From NCBI GenBank assembly GCA_018969565.1, contig JAGWYC010000075.1, forward strand, positions 1 through 8,556: DNA of 8,556 nt, read 5' to 3'. The notes below the pieces were generated by a model, which worked only from the letters and a program-made list of their open reading frames with translations, did not search any database and had not been told where the DNA came from. Position numbers and translations under genes: made by a program. Shown here piece by piece: positions 1 through 6,573 of the stretch. This DNA is from Bacteroidota bacterium (lineage in GTDB: Bacteria > Bacteroidota > Bacteroidia > NS11-12g > UBA955). Position 1 is the stretch's first letter; each line of letters opens with the position of its first letter.

Positions 1-19
1 AACCCAACCACCATTGATT

Positions 20-367
20 ATGAATCCCGGAAACGCAGACCTGAACATTTCTCCCAAAGCCTTTGATAAGGTCATGGATTTAATGCGGGATGCTTCACTA
101 CAGCCCACAGAGTACTTCCTGAGGGTAAGTGTTAAAGGCGGTGGCTGTTCCGGTCTGAGCTACAACCTGGACTTCGACAATGAATCAAAGCCGGGTGATA
201 TGGAGTTCGTACATCAGGGCTTGAAACTGGTATGTGACATGAAGAGTTTCCTCTACCTCTGCGGAACGGAGCTGGATTTCAGTGATGGCCTGAATGGTAA
301 AGGATTTAACTTCATTAACCCCAATGCAGCCCGCACCTGTGGCTGTGGTGAAAGTTTCGCGGTTTAA
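20..367 (+). CDS. A-type iron-sulfur cluster carrier protein (IscA/SufA/ErpA family)
   Basis: This cytoplasmic protein is expected to carry or hand over Fe-S clusters during cluster assembly. With the ATG at 20 it has 115 residues, a normal length for the family. The three cluster-binding cysteines are all present: C43 in the GGGCSG motif, and C107 and C109 in the C-terminal CGCGESF motif. The 64-residue spacing between C43 and C107 equals that of E. coli IscA (C35 to C99). An in-frame TTG lies two codons upstream at 14, but ATG is the more likely start; neither has a Shine-Dalgarno sequence. No other suf or isc gene is visible, so the gene is either at the end of a cluster lying to the left or stands alone. 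Whether it is closest to IscA, SufA or ErpA cannot be told from the motifs, so no symbol is given. Confidence 0.93.
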   Translation: MNPGNADLNISPKAFDKVMDLMRDASLQPTEYFLRVSVKGGGCSGLSYNLDFDNESKPGDMEFVHQGLKLVCDMKSFLYLCGTELDFSDGLNGKGFNFINPNAARTCGCGESFAV

Positions 368-431
368 TTCTTTCGGGATAAGCTGCTAAACCTCGCCTTA
401 GCCTCGTGAACGCTTAAATTCGCAGGCTTAA

Positions 432-3017
432 ATGGCGTCCTATCCTTTCAAGCAGATTGAATCACGCTGGCAACAGCAATGGAAAGAACTCGAACTTTAT
501 CGCGTCCAGGAACATAGCTCCTTGCCCAAATTTTATGTGCTGGATATGTTTCCTTATCCCTCAGGAGCGGGCCTGCACGTCGGACACCCTTTGGGATATA
601 TCGCCAGCGATATCGTTTCGCGCTACAAACGCCTGAAAGGGTTTAATGTACTGCACCCCATGGGCTATGATGCCTTTGGTCTGCCCGCAGAACAATATGC
701 CATACAGACCGGCCAGCATCCTTCCATCACGACCAATACCAACATCAAGCGATTCAGAGAGCAACTGGATCGTATGGGTTTTTGCTACGATTGGTCTCGG
801 GAAGTACGTACCTGCGATCCTGCATATTATCGCTGGACCCAGTGGATCTTTTCACTACTTTTTACTCATTGGTATGACCCCGGTAAACAAAGTGCCAGGC
901 CTATAGCCGATTTGCTGACCCATTTTCAGCAATATGGAAGCCAAAACCTTCAGGCTCATACATCCTTCCAGGGTTCTTTTACGGCTGACGAATGGAATTC
1001 ATATAATGCCACCGAACGGGAACACATCCTCAATGCGTTCCGTCTGGCCTATATTGACGAAACAACGGTCAACTGGTGTCAGGAAATGGGCACTGTGCTG
1101 GCTAATGAAGAAGTAATTAACGATCCAAAGAAAGGACCTGTTAGCGAACGTGGCGGCTTCCCCGTGGAGCGCCGTAAAATGAAGCAGTGGTTTCTGCGGA
1201 TCACGGCCTATGCTGACCGCCTCTTGCAGGGTTTGGATGGCTTGGAGTGGAGCGAATCCATCAAGGAAATTCAACGCAATTGGATCGGCAAAAGCACCGG
1301 CGCTGAATTGGATTTCCATTTGGTTGAAAAACCCGGCGCTATTACGGTTTTCACCACCCGTCCTGATACCATTTTCGGGGCTACATTCCTGGTGCTTGCT
1401 CCGGAATATGAGCAACTCGCTGAACTCTGCTCCGATGCGCAACGCGATGCCGTAATGGCTTATGCATCTAAAGCAAAAAACCGCAGTGAAATAGACCGAA
1501 TGGCCGATACCGAAAAAACCGGCGTATTTACCGGTGCTATGGTGCGGCATCCTTTCACCGGAAAACAGTTGCCCGTATGGGTGAGTGACTATGTGCTCTC
1601 TGGCTACGGAACTGGCGCCATTATGGCGGTACCGGCACATGACGATCGGGATTTTGAATATGCCCGGGTATTTGATTTACCCATTGTTCCTGTGATTCAT
1701 GCTTCAGAAGGTACCATCACGGAACCGCTTCAAGAGGCATATTCTGCCAAAGAAGGCGTATGCTTCAACAGTGACTTTCTGAACGGACTGCAGATAAAAG
1801 AAGCCATCAGTAAAGCTATTTCCGAAGTGGTTTCCCGCGGAATAGGCAGGAGTAAAACCAATTACAAACTGCGCGAAGCAGGTTTTGGTCGTCAGCGATA
1901 TTGGGGAGAACCCATACCCATTGTTTTTGATGAAAAAGGCGTTCCATCGCTCGTGGAAGAGCTGCCTGTGGAATTACCCGCTGTGGAGCGTTATACACCC
2001 TCCGGTAGCGGGGCAAGTCCGCTTGCCGCGGTTGAACACTGGGTAAATACAGAACACGGAACCCGTGAAACAGATACCATGCCCGGCTGGGCCGGAAGCA
2101 GTTGGTATTTCCTTCGCTATACCGACCCACATAACGCTGAACAATTCGCGAGCGCCGAGGCACTGAATTACTGGGGTCAAGTGGATTTGTATGTGGGTGG
2201 CAGCGAACACGCCACCGGGCATCTGCTTTACAGTCGTTTCTGGACTAAATTCCTTTATGACCTCGGTTATATTTCCTGGGATGAACCATTCCGTCGCCTG
2301 GTGAATCAGGGAATGATTATGGGCGAAGATGGTCAAAAAATGAGTAAACGCTGGGGTAATGTGGTCAACCCGGATGATGTGTGTGAAGACTATGGTGCCG
2401 ACACCTTGCGTTTGTATGAAATGTTCCTTGGTCCACTTACCGATTCCAAGCCCTGGAATACCAATGGTATTGAAGGTGTAAGCCGTTTTCTGAATAAATT
2501 CTGGCGTTTGTACATGGTGGAAGATAGCTGTGTTGTGAGCAACGATGAACCCACCCGCGAAGAATTGAAACTGCTGCATAAAACCATTCAAAAGGTTACA
2601 TCGGATATTGAAAGCATGAGTTTCAACACGTCGGTATCTGCATTTATGGTGGCCGTAAACGAACTTCAGGCTGCTAAATGCAGGAAACGCGCCATTCTGG
2701 AACCTTTGTTAATTCTGCTTGCGCCTTTTGCGCCGCACATCACCGAAGAATTGTGGTCAAATCTGGGCCACCATAATAGTGTTCACTGCGCAGCCTGGCC
2801 TTCATTCAACCCAGAGTACCTCACCGAAAACGAGTTTAACTACCCGGTGAGTATCAACGGCAAAACGAGGACCTTTATCTCTTTTGCTCTGGATGCCGAG
2901 GAATCATTTATACGGGAAACCGTTTGCAGCAATCCCGATGTGATGAAATGGGTTGAAGACAAGCCTTTGAAAAAGCTCATTATCGTGAAAGGCCGTATCA
3001 TCAACATGGTCATCTGA
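432..3017 (+). CDS. leuS: Leucyl-tRNA synthetase (LeuRS)
   Basis: This class Ia aminoacyl-tRNA synthetase attaches leucine to tRNA-Leu in the cytoplasm. The protein has 861 residues. The ATP-binding HIGH motif is HVGH at 49-52 and the KMSKS loop is KMSKR at 636-640. The CP1 editing domain is present: the threonine-rich TTRPDTIFG at 308-316 (T313 matching E. coli T252), and GTGAIMAVPAH followed by DDRD up to D407 (matching E. coli D345). The tryptophan-rich GSSWYFLRY stretch is at 555-563. The C-terminal tRNA-binding tail ends in KKLIIVKGRIINMVI, as in the family. About 50 extra residues at roughly 152-203, compared with E. coli, and the absence of the CxxC zinc ligands after VLANEEVIN fit the Bacteroidota type. 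It follows the Fe-S carrier gene by 64 bases and converges with aroQ. Proofreading residues look intact, so it should edit mischarged tRNA. Confidence 0.98.
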   Translation: MASYPFKQIESRWQQQWKELELYRVQEHSSLPKFYVLDMFPYPSGAGLHVGHPLGYIASDIVSRYKRLKGFNVLHPMGYDAFGLPAEQYAIQTGQHPSITTNTNIKRFREQLDRMGFCYDWSREVRTCDPAYYRWTQWIFSLLFTHWYDPGKQSARPIADLLTHFQQYGSQNLQAHTSFQGSFTADEWNSYNATEREHILNAFRLAYIDETTVNWCQEMGTVLANEEVINDPKKGPVSERGGFPVERRKMKQWFLRITAYADRLLQGLDGLEWSESIKEIQRNWIGKSTGAELDFHLVEKPGAITVFTTRPDTIFGATFLVLAPEYEQLAELCSDAQRDAVMAYASKAKNRSEIDRMADTEKTGVFTGAMVRHPFTGKQLPVWVSDYVLSGYGTGAIMAVPAHDDRDFEYARVFDLPIVPVIHASEGTITEPLQEAYSAKEGVCFNSDFLNGLQIKEAISKAISEVVSRGIGRSKTNYKLREAGFGRQRYWGEPIPIVFDEKGVPSLVEELPVELPAVERYTPSGSGASPLAAVEHWVNTEHGTRETDTMPGWAGSSWYFLRYTDPHNAEQFASAEALNYWGQVDLYVGGSEHATGHLLYSRFWTKFLYDLGYISWDEPFRRLVNQGMIMGEDGQKMSKRWGNVVNPDDVCEDYGADTLRLYEMFLGPLTDSKPWNTNGIEGVSRFLNKFWRLYMVEDSCVVSNDEPTREELKLLHKTIQKVTSDIESMSFNTSVSAFMVAVNELQAAKCRKRAILEPLLILLAPFAPHITEELWSNLGHHNSVHCAAWPSFNPEYLTENEFNYPVSINGKTRTFISFALDAEESFIRETVCSNPDVMKWVEDKPLKKLIIVKGRIINMVI

Positions 3018-3028
3018 CGCCTGTATCA

Positions 3029-3463
3029 TCAAGGTTCTTCTATGATCCAGCGAAGGGCCAGTTCATATCCACGCAAACCCATTCCGTAGATGCCCCCACG
3101 GGCACTTTTCGCGATAAGTTCCAGATGCCGTTCGGGCTCTCGCTTATAAATGTTGGAAATATGCACGCTGATTACAGGAACAGGCAAAGCGGCCACCGCA
3201 TCGGCAATGGCTACCGAGGTATGGCTGTAACCTCCGGCGTTGAGGATAATGCCTTTCACCTGATCAGACCCCGGAAGACCATAATGATGCAACAGATTAA
3301 TCAGCTCCCCTTCTACATTGCTTTGTGCAAAAATCAACGTGATGTCGGGAAACCGGGTCTTCAACTCTTGCTCAAACTGTTCCCAGCTCCGACCACCATA
3401 CATTCCAGGCTCGCGGATACCAAGCAAATTCAGGTTGGGTCCGTTGATTATTGCTACACGCAT
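3029..3463 (-). CDS. aroQ: Type II 3-dehydroquinate dehydratase
   Basis: It catalyses the reversible dehydration of 3-dehydroquinate to 3-dehydroshikimate, the third step of the shikimate pathway to aromatic amino acids and folate. The 144-residue length is typical for the small dodecameric type II enzyme. The signature NGPNLNLLG is at 7-15, followed by R17 and the catalytic Y22 in the REPGMYG segment. The substrate-binding NAGGYSHTS is at 75-83, with N75 and H81. The catalytic histidine is H101 in SVHISN, and R108, E109 and R112 close the site. The ATG at 3463 gives the exact family N-terminus. The gene stands alone on the minus strand: its stop is 11 bases from the leuS stop and its start is 61 bases from the divergent SDR gene, so its promoter should lie in or just beyond that gap. 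Confidence 0.97.
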   Translation of the reverse strand: MRVAIINGPNLNLLGIREPGMYGGRSWEQFEQELKTRFPDITLIFAQSNVEGELINLLHHYGLPGSDQVKGIILNAGGYSHTSVAIADAVAALPVPVISVHISNIYKREPERHLELIAKSARGGIYGMGLRGYELALRWIIEEP

Positions 3464-3524
3464 GATATGATTGCTTGGGGTTTGGTTTAATATCGCAACA
3501 GCACTTGCAAAGAAAGACTTCCTG
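3464..3524. promoter_or_regulatory. Divergent intergenic region between aroQ and the SDR gene
   Basis: These 61 bases separate two divergent starts, so at least part of the promoter for each gene is expected here. On the minus strand TTTCTTTG at 3508-3515 differs from the Bacteroidota -7 consensus TAnnTTTG at one fixed base and would give a leader of about 40 bases for aroQ. On the plus strand a TTTG occurs at 3481-3484 but no good -7 box follows. The assignment rests mainly on gene layout; the exact boxes are uncertain. Confidence 0.35.
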
Positions 3525-4529
3525 ATGGGAAAAATACTGGTAACCGGAGCAACGGGGCTTCTTGGGGCTCACCTTACATGCAGATTGCTGTTAACGGGTG
3601 CATGCGTGAAAGCACTTAGGCGGGAGCACAGCTCGCTTTCCCTGTTCGATCGTGTGGCTCGCTTGTATGGAATAGAGCTTGAACACCCCGAACTACGTTG
3701 GGTTTACGGTAGTTTGGAAGACGTTTTTTCTTTGGAAGAAGCGCTGCAAGATGTGGACACTGTTTTTCATTGTGCGGCATTTGTTTCTTTTTACAAGCAA
3801 GACGCTGCCGCCATGTTCCGCGCCAATATACAGGGTACTGCTAACCTGGTCAATGCCTGTCTTCGTGCAGGAAATCCGTATTTGCTCCATGTAAGTTCCA
3901 TAGCTGCTCTGGGTCGTTCCACCGCCGGCGAACATATTAACGAGGATAGCACCTGGAGCGACTCCAGGCAGAATACACGTTATGCGGTTTCCAAACACCT
4001 GAGTGAACTGGAGGTATGGCGCGGTTTTGAAGAGGGTCTTGCGGGTTGTATAGTGAACCCCGGGATTATCATCGGCGCGGGTGACGGTTCCTCCGGTTCG
4101 AATATGTTTTTTAAGCGTGTCAGGAAAGGGTTGCGATTCTTCCCTACGGGTATCAATGGGTTTGTTTCTGTGGAAGATACGGTAGCGTTGATGTTGCTGC
4201 TCTGGGATAAAAAAGTCATGCACGAGCGCTTCATTGCGATATCAGAAAACACTTCCTATAAAGTTCTTCTTGAGGAAATTGCCGTATCCGGAAACTCAAG
4301 AAAACCCGATATCCCCATTTCCGGAGGCCTTTATATCTTCTTGAAATTCCTGACCGCAATGCTGGAGCCTGTTTTTGGCAAAAGACTTCCTGTCAGCTAT
4401 GAAAACATTCGCTTAAGTAACCACATGGCTTACTACAGCAATCATAAAGCTCAGGAAGCAGGGATGGTTTTTGAGCCCTTATCTGTGTCTATTCAACGCA
4501 CCGCGCAGCAGCTGAATGCGAATGCTTAA
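3525..4529 (+). CDS. NAD(P)-dependent extended SDR epimerase/dehydratase/reductase
   Basis: This is an extended short-chain dehydrogenase/reductase of the epimerase or dihydroflavonol-reductase/3-beta-HSD-like group; its substrate cannot be told from sequence. The protein has 334 residues from the ATG at 3525. The nucleotide-binding TGATGLLG (TGxxGxxG) is at 7-14. The strand-4 region gives VFHCAA near 80-85, the catalytic serine region is VSS at 123-125, and the active-site YxxxK is Y153 and K157. NPG at 178-180 follows, as usual in extended SDRs. The frame is open to a TTG at 3471, but the ATG puts the Rossmann glycine motif at the usual distance from the N-terminus, so I prefer it. It is divergent from aroQ, and purQ starts 12 bases downstream, so the two could share a transcript. 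No functional link to purine synthesis is evident. Confidence 0.9.
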   Translation: MGKILVTGATGLLGAHLTCRLLLTGACVKALRREHSSLSLFDRVARLYGIELEHPELRWVYGSLEDVFSLEEALQDVDTVFHCAAFVSFYKQDAAAMFRANIQGTANLVNACLRAGNPYLLHVSSIAALGRSTAGEHINEDSTWSDSRQNTRYAVSKHLSELEVWRGFEEGLAGCIVNPGIIIGAGDGSSGSNMFFKRVRKGLRFFPTGINGFVSVEDTVALMLLLWDKKVMHERFIAISENTSYKVLLEEIAVSGNSRKPDIPISGGLYIFLKFLTAMLEPVFGKRLPVSYENIRLSNHMAYYSNHKAQEAGMVFEPLSVSIQRTAQQLNANA

Positions 4530-4534
4530 CTTTG
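4527..4534 (+). promoter_or_regulatory. Perfect Bacteroidota -7 promoter box ahead of purQ
   Basis: TAACTTTG matches the Bacteroidota sigma-A -7 consensus TAnnTTTG at every fixed position. It overlaps the TAA stop of the SDR gene and ends 7 bases before the purQ GTG start. A start site about 5-8 bases downstream would lie at or next to the GTG, giving a leaderless or nearly leaderless mRNA. I see no TTTG -33 box at the usual spacing, which lowers confidence. Confidence 0.5.
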
Positions 4535-4541
4535 CGACATC

Positions 4542-5231
4542 GTGCGTTTAGGAGTCGTCATATTTCCCGGATCCAATTGCGACAAGGATCTTATCGAAGC
4601 CCTGGAACACCATACCGGTGGCAACGTAGTTACCTTGTGGCATCAGGAAAAAGACCTGAAATCATGTGATTTTATCTTTCTGCCGGGCGGTTTTTCCTAC
4701 GGGGATTATCTGAGAAGTGGCGCCATAGCAGCTAAATCACCTATCATGGAGCGCGTTATAGATTTCGCGAACAAGGGTGGTTTTGTTATGGGTATTTGTA
4801 ACGGATTCCAGATTTTGTGCGAAACAGGACTGCTTCCGGGTGCCCTGCTGCGCAATACCAATATGCGTTTTACGTGCAGTAATGTTTATCTGCGGGCAGC
4901 GAACGCTTCGCTTCCCTTGCTGAAACACTACCATTCCACGGAAGCATATAACATTCCAATCGCACATGGAGAAGGCCGTTTCTATGCCGATGCCGAAACG
5001 CTCAAACAAATAGAAGAACAAGGTCAGGTGCTCTTCCGCTACTGCGAAGCTTCCGGGGAAATAAGTGATGCGGCAAATCCTAATGGCTCCCTGAACAACA
5101 TAGCCGGTGTATGCAATGCCGGAAAGAATGTTTTCGGTATGATGCCTCACCCCGAGCGTGCTGCTTTTGAACACCTGTTTAACACGGACGGAGTGCCGCT
5201 CTTCGAAGGAATCCGTGGTATGATTGCCTAA
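4542..5231 (+). CDS. purQ: Phosphoribosylformylglycinamidine synthase, glutaminase subunit PurQ
   Basis: PurQ is the class I glutamine amidotransferase subunit of FGAR amidotransferase. It releases ammonia from glutamine for the fourth step of purine synthesis (FGAR to FGAM) and works with PurL and PurS. The 229-residue length matches the stand-alone subunit. The N-terminal VVIFPGSNCD is at 5-14, GGFSYGDYLR at 49-58, and the nucleophile elbow GICNGFQIL holds C86. H203 and E205 in MMPHPER complete the triad. The PNGSLNNIAGV segment at 180-190 is also typical. The start is GTG at 4542, with no in-frame ATG nearby; it gives the standard family N-terminus. No Shine-Dalgarno sequence precedes it, but a -7 promoter box sits 7 bases upstream. 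purS and purL are not in the window. Confidence 0.97.
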   Translation: MRLGVVIFPGSNCDKDLIEALEHHTGGNVVTLWHQEKDLKSCDFIFLPGGFSYGDYLRSGAIAAKSPIMERVIDFANKGGFVMGICNGFQILCETGLLPGALLRNTNMRFTCSNVYLRAANASLPLLKHYHSTEAYNIPIAHGEGRFYADAETLKQIEEQGQVLFRYCEASGEISDAANPNGSLNNIAGVCNAGKNVFGMMPHPERAAFEHLFNTDGVPLFEGIRGMIA

Positions 5232-5264
5232 GTTCCTTTTTTACAGGAAGAATTCTGCTTCTAA

Positions 5265-5277
5265 CCGGATAATCCGG
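5265..5277. repeat. 13-base perfect palindrome downstream of purQ
   Basis: CCGGAT, one A, then ATCCGG form a perfect inverted repeat 33 bases after the purQ stop. As RNA it could fold as a 5-bp stem with a 3-base TAA loop. No T-run follows, so it is not a classical intrinsic terminator; a protein-binding site or a factor-assisted 3' end are alternatives. Just before it, TTCCT at 5233-5237 and AGGAA at 5245-5249 could form a second weak hairpin. The symmetry is certain, the function is not. Confidence 0.4.
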
Positions 5278-5383
5278 GCAACGTTTGAGTGCTTATTATT
5301 GTCATTACTATAAACAAACCGCTAATTCGTAAAGTACCACTTCTTTGGCATGTGGTTTGGATTGAACTTTAAAGCATAATATC

Positions 5384-5485
5384 ATGAGCACTGCATCCAA
5401 AAAAGCCATTGTGCGCCGGGGTACGGTTCAAAAGCCGGCTCAAAAAAGCGATGTGGGCAAGGAACAACGAGCCGCCGGCGCTTGA
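5384..5485 (+). CDS. Possible small basic protein of 33 residues (hypothetical)
   Basis: An ATG at 5384 opens a 33-codon frame ending in TGA at 5483-5485, five bases short of the prfA stop on the other strand. The predicted product begins MSTASKKAIVRRGTVQKPAQ and is rich in Lys, Arg and Ala, with eight basic and two acidic residues. It has no membrane segment and would probably be disordered. An AT-rich stretch (AAAGCATAATATC) precedes the ATG. TTTG motifs at 5344-5347 and 5356-5359 might be -33 boxes, but no -7 box follows. I do not recognise the protein. Such a short frame could arise by chance; its placement in the only sizeable gap of the window and its clean composition are weak arguments that it is real. 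Confidence 0.35.
   Translation: MSTASKKAIVRRGTVQKPAQKSDVGKEQRAAGA
5430..5483 (-). terminator. Candidate bulged stem and T-run downstream of prfA
   Basis: Read on the minus strand after the prfA stop, GCCGGCGGCTC is followed about 28 bases later by GAGCCGGC and then TTTT (5430-5433). The arms pair with a 3-base bulge. The loop is long and the T-run short, so this is a weak terminator candidate for the pheS-prfA cluster. It lies within the possible 33-residue frame, and the two readings compete. Confidence 0.2.
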
Positions 5486-5490
5486 AAAGT

Positions 5491-6573
5491 TCAATTATCT
5501 TCCCCGCTTTGCATCCTGGCGGCATTTTCAGCCAGTTGCAGGGCCTCAAGCAATGAATCCAGTTTGCCATTTAATACATCACTGAGATTATACAGGGTGA
5601 GGTTAATTCTGTGGTCCGTTATTCTGCTTTGGGGATAATTATACGTGCGGATTTTTGCGCTTCTGTCTCCGGTTGATACAAGTGTTTTCCTTTTTGCAGC
5701 AATGGCTTCCTCTTGTTTTCTTACTGTTTCTTCATACAAGCGCGTGCGCAACATATTCATAGCCTTTTCCCGGTTGCCTAACTGCGTACGCTCCGTCTGA
5801 CAAACAACCACAATTCCGCTCGGGATATGGGTCAACTGCACTTTGGTTTCAACTTTGTTTACATTCTGACCGCCGGCACCTCCACTGCGTGAAGTGTGTA
5901 ATTCGATATCCCGCTCATTGAGTTGCACATCTATTTCTTCCGCCTCGGGCAACACAGCAACACTCACTGCAGAAGTGTGAATTCTACCTTGGGTTTCCGT
6001 TTGAGGGACACGTTGCACCCGATGCACACCACTTTCATATTTCATGATGCCATAAACCTGACTTCCCTTAATATTTAATATATATCGGCTGTATCCGCCT
6101 GCGCTTCCTTCGTTAAAATCAACCGTTTCTGTATGCCATCCCTTGCTTTCACAAAAGCGCAGATACATACGCGCTAAATCACCCACAAAAATACAGGCTT
6201 CATCTCCGCCGGTACCCGCCCTGATTTCCAATATAGCGTCTTTTTCGTCCTGCGGGTCTTTAGGCATAAGAAGGACTGAAATACGCTGCTCCAGTTCACG
6301 CGTTTTAACTTCCTGTTCTTCTAATTCTTCTAAGGCGAGCTGTTTTAGTTCTCTGTCGTTTTCAGTTTCGAGAATTTTTTTTGCCTGTTGCTGCTCGTGC
6401 AATAATTGTCTGTAGGAAACGTAAGCATCCTCTAATTCTTTTAACGTATTATATTCTTTATTAAGCCGGGTAAAACGTTTCATATCCGCAATGACCTCAG
6501 GGCTACTGAGCAATTGCTCTGTATCTATAAAGCGGGCATGAAAAGCCTCCAGTTTTTCTATCAACTTATTCAT
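5491..6573 (-). CDS. prfA: Peptide chain release factor 1 (RF1)
   Basis: RF1 recognises UAA and UAG in the ribosomal A site and triggers release of the finished protein. The 360-residue product has the normal length. The stop-codon reading tripeptide of the PxT type is PQT at 190-192 in HRVQRVPQTETQGR, which marks RF1 rather than RF2 (SPF). The catalytic GGQ is at 234-236 within SGGAGGQNVNK, and its glutamine is the usual methylation target of PrmC. The frame is open 26 codons further upstream, but the ATG at 6573 gives the standard N-terminus, and its ATGA overlaps the stop of the upstream gene, a sign of translational coupling. It is the last gene of the minus-strand cluster and converges with purQ and the possible small ORF. 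Confidence 0.97.
   Translation of the reverse strand: MNKLIEKLEAFHARFIDTEQLLSSPEVIADMKRFTRLNKEYNTLKELEDAYVSYRQLLHEQQQAKKILETENDRELKQLALEELEEQEVKTRELEQRISVLLMPKDPQDEKDAILEIRAGTGGDEACIFVGDLARMYLRFCESKGWHTETVDFNEGSAGGYSRYILNIKGSQVYGIMKYESGVHRVQRVPQTETQGRIHTSAVSVAVLPEAEEIDVQLNERDIELHTSRSGGAGGQNVNKVETKVQLTHIPSGIVVVCQTERTQLGNREKAMNMLRTRLYEETVRKQEEAIAAKRKTLVSTGDRSAKIRTYNYPQSRITDHRINLTLYNLSDVLNGKLDSLLEALQLAENAARMQSGEDN

Noticed and set aside
385..402. Inverted repeat GCTAA / TTAGC between the Fe-S carrier gene and leuS
   Set aside because: Only five pairs with an 8-base loop and no T-run; expected by chance.
415..422. TAAATTCG as a -7 promoter box for leuS
   Set aside because: One fixed base differs from TAnnTTTG and there is no -33 box, so it is too weak to list as a feature.
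999..1640. Long open frame of 213 codons on the minus strand inside leuS
   Set aside because: It lies wholly within a gene with complete LeuRS motifs, and its translation shows no recognisable domain; it is a shadow of leuS codon use.
1974..2591. Open frame of 205 codons on the minus strand inside leuS
   Set aside because: Same reason: fully covered by conserved LeuRS sequence, with no sign of a separate protein.
3471..3524. N-terminal extension of 18 residues on the SDR protein from a TTG
   Set aside because: It would place the glycine-rich motif too far from the N-terminus and use a rarer start; the ATG at 3525 fits the family.
3693..4223. Open frame of 176 codons on the minus strand inside the SDR gene
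   Set aside because: The plus-strand SDR has an intact Rossmann motif and active site; the opposite frame shows nothing recognisable.
4737..5174. Open frame of 145 codons on the minus strand inside purQ
   Set aside because: Covered by conserved PurQ catalytic motifs on the plus strand.
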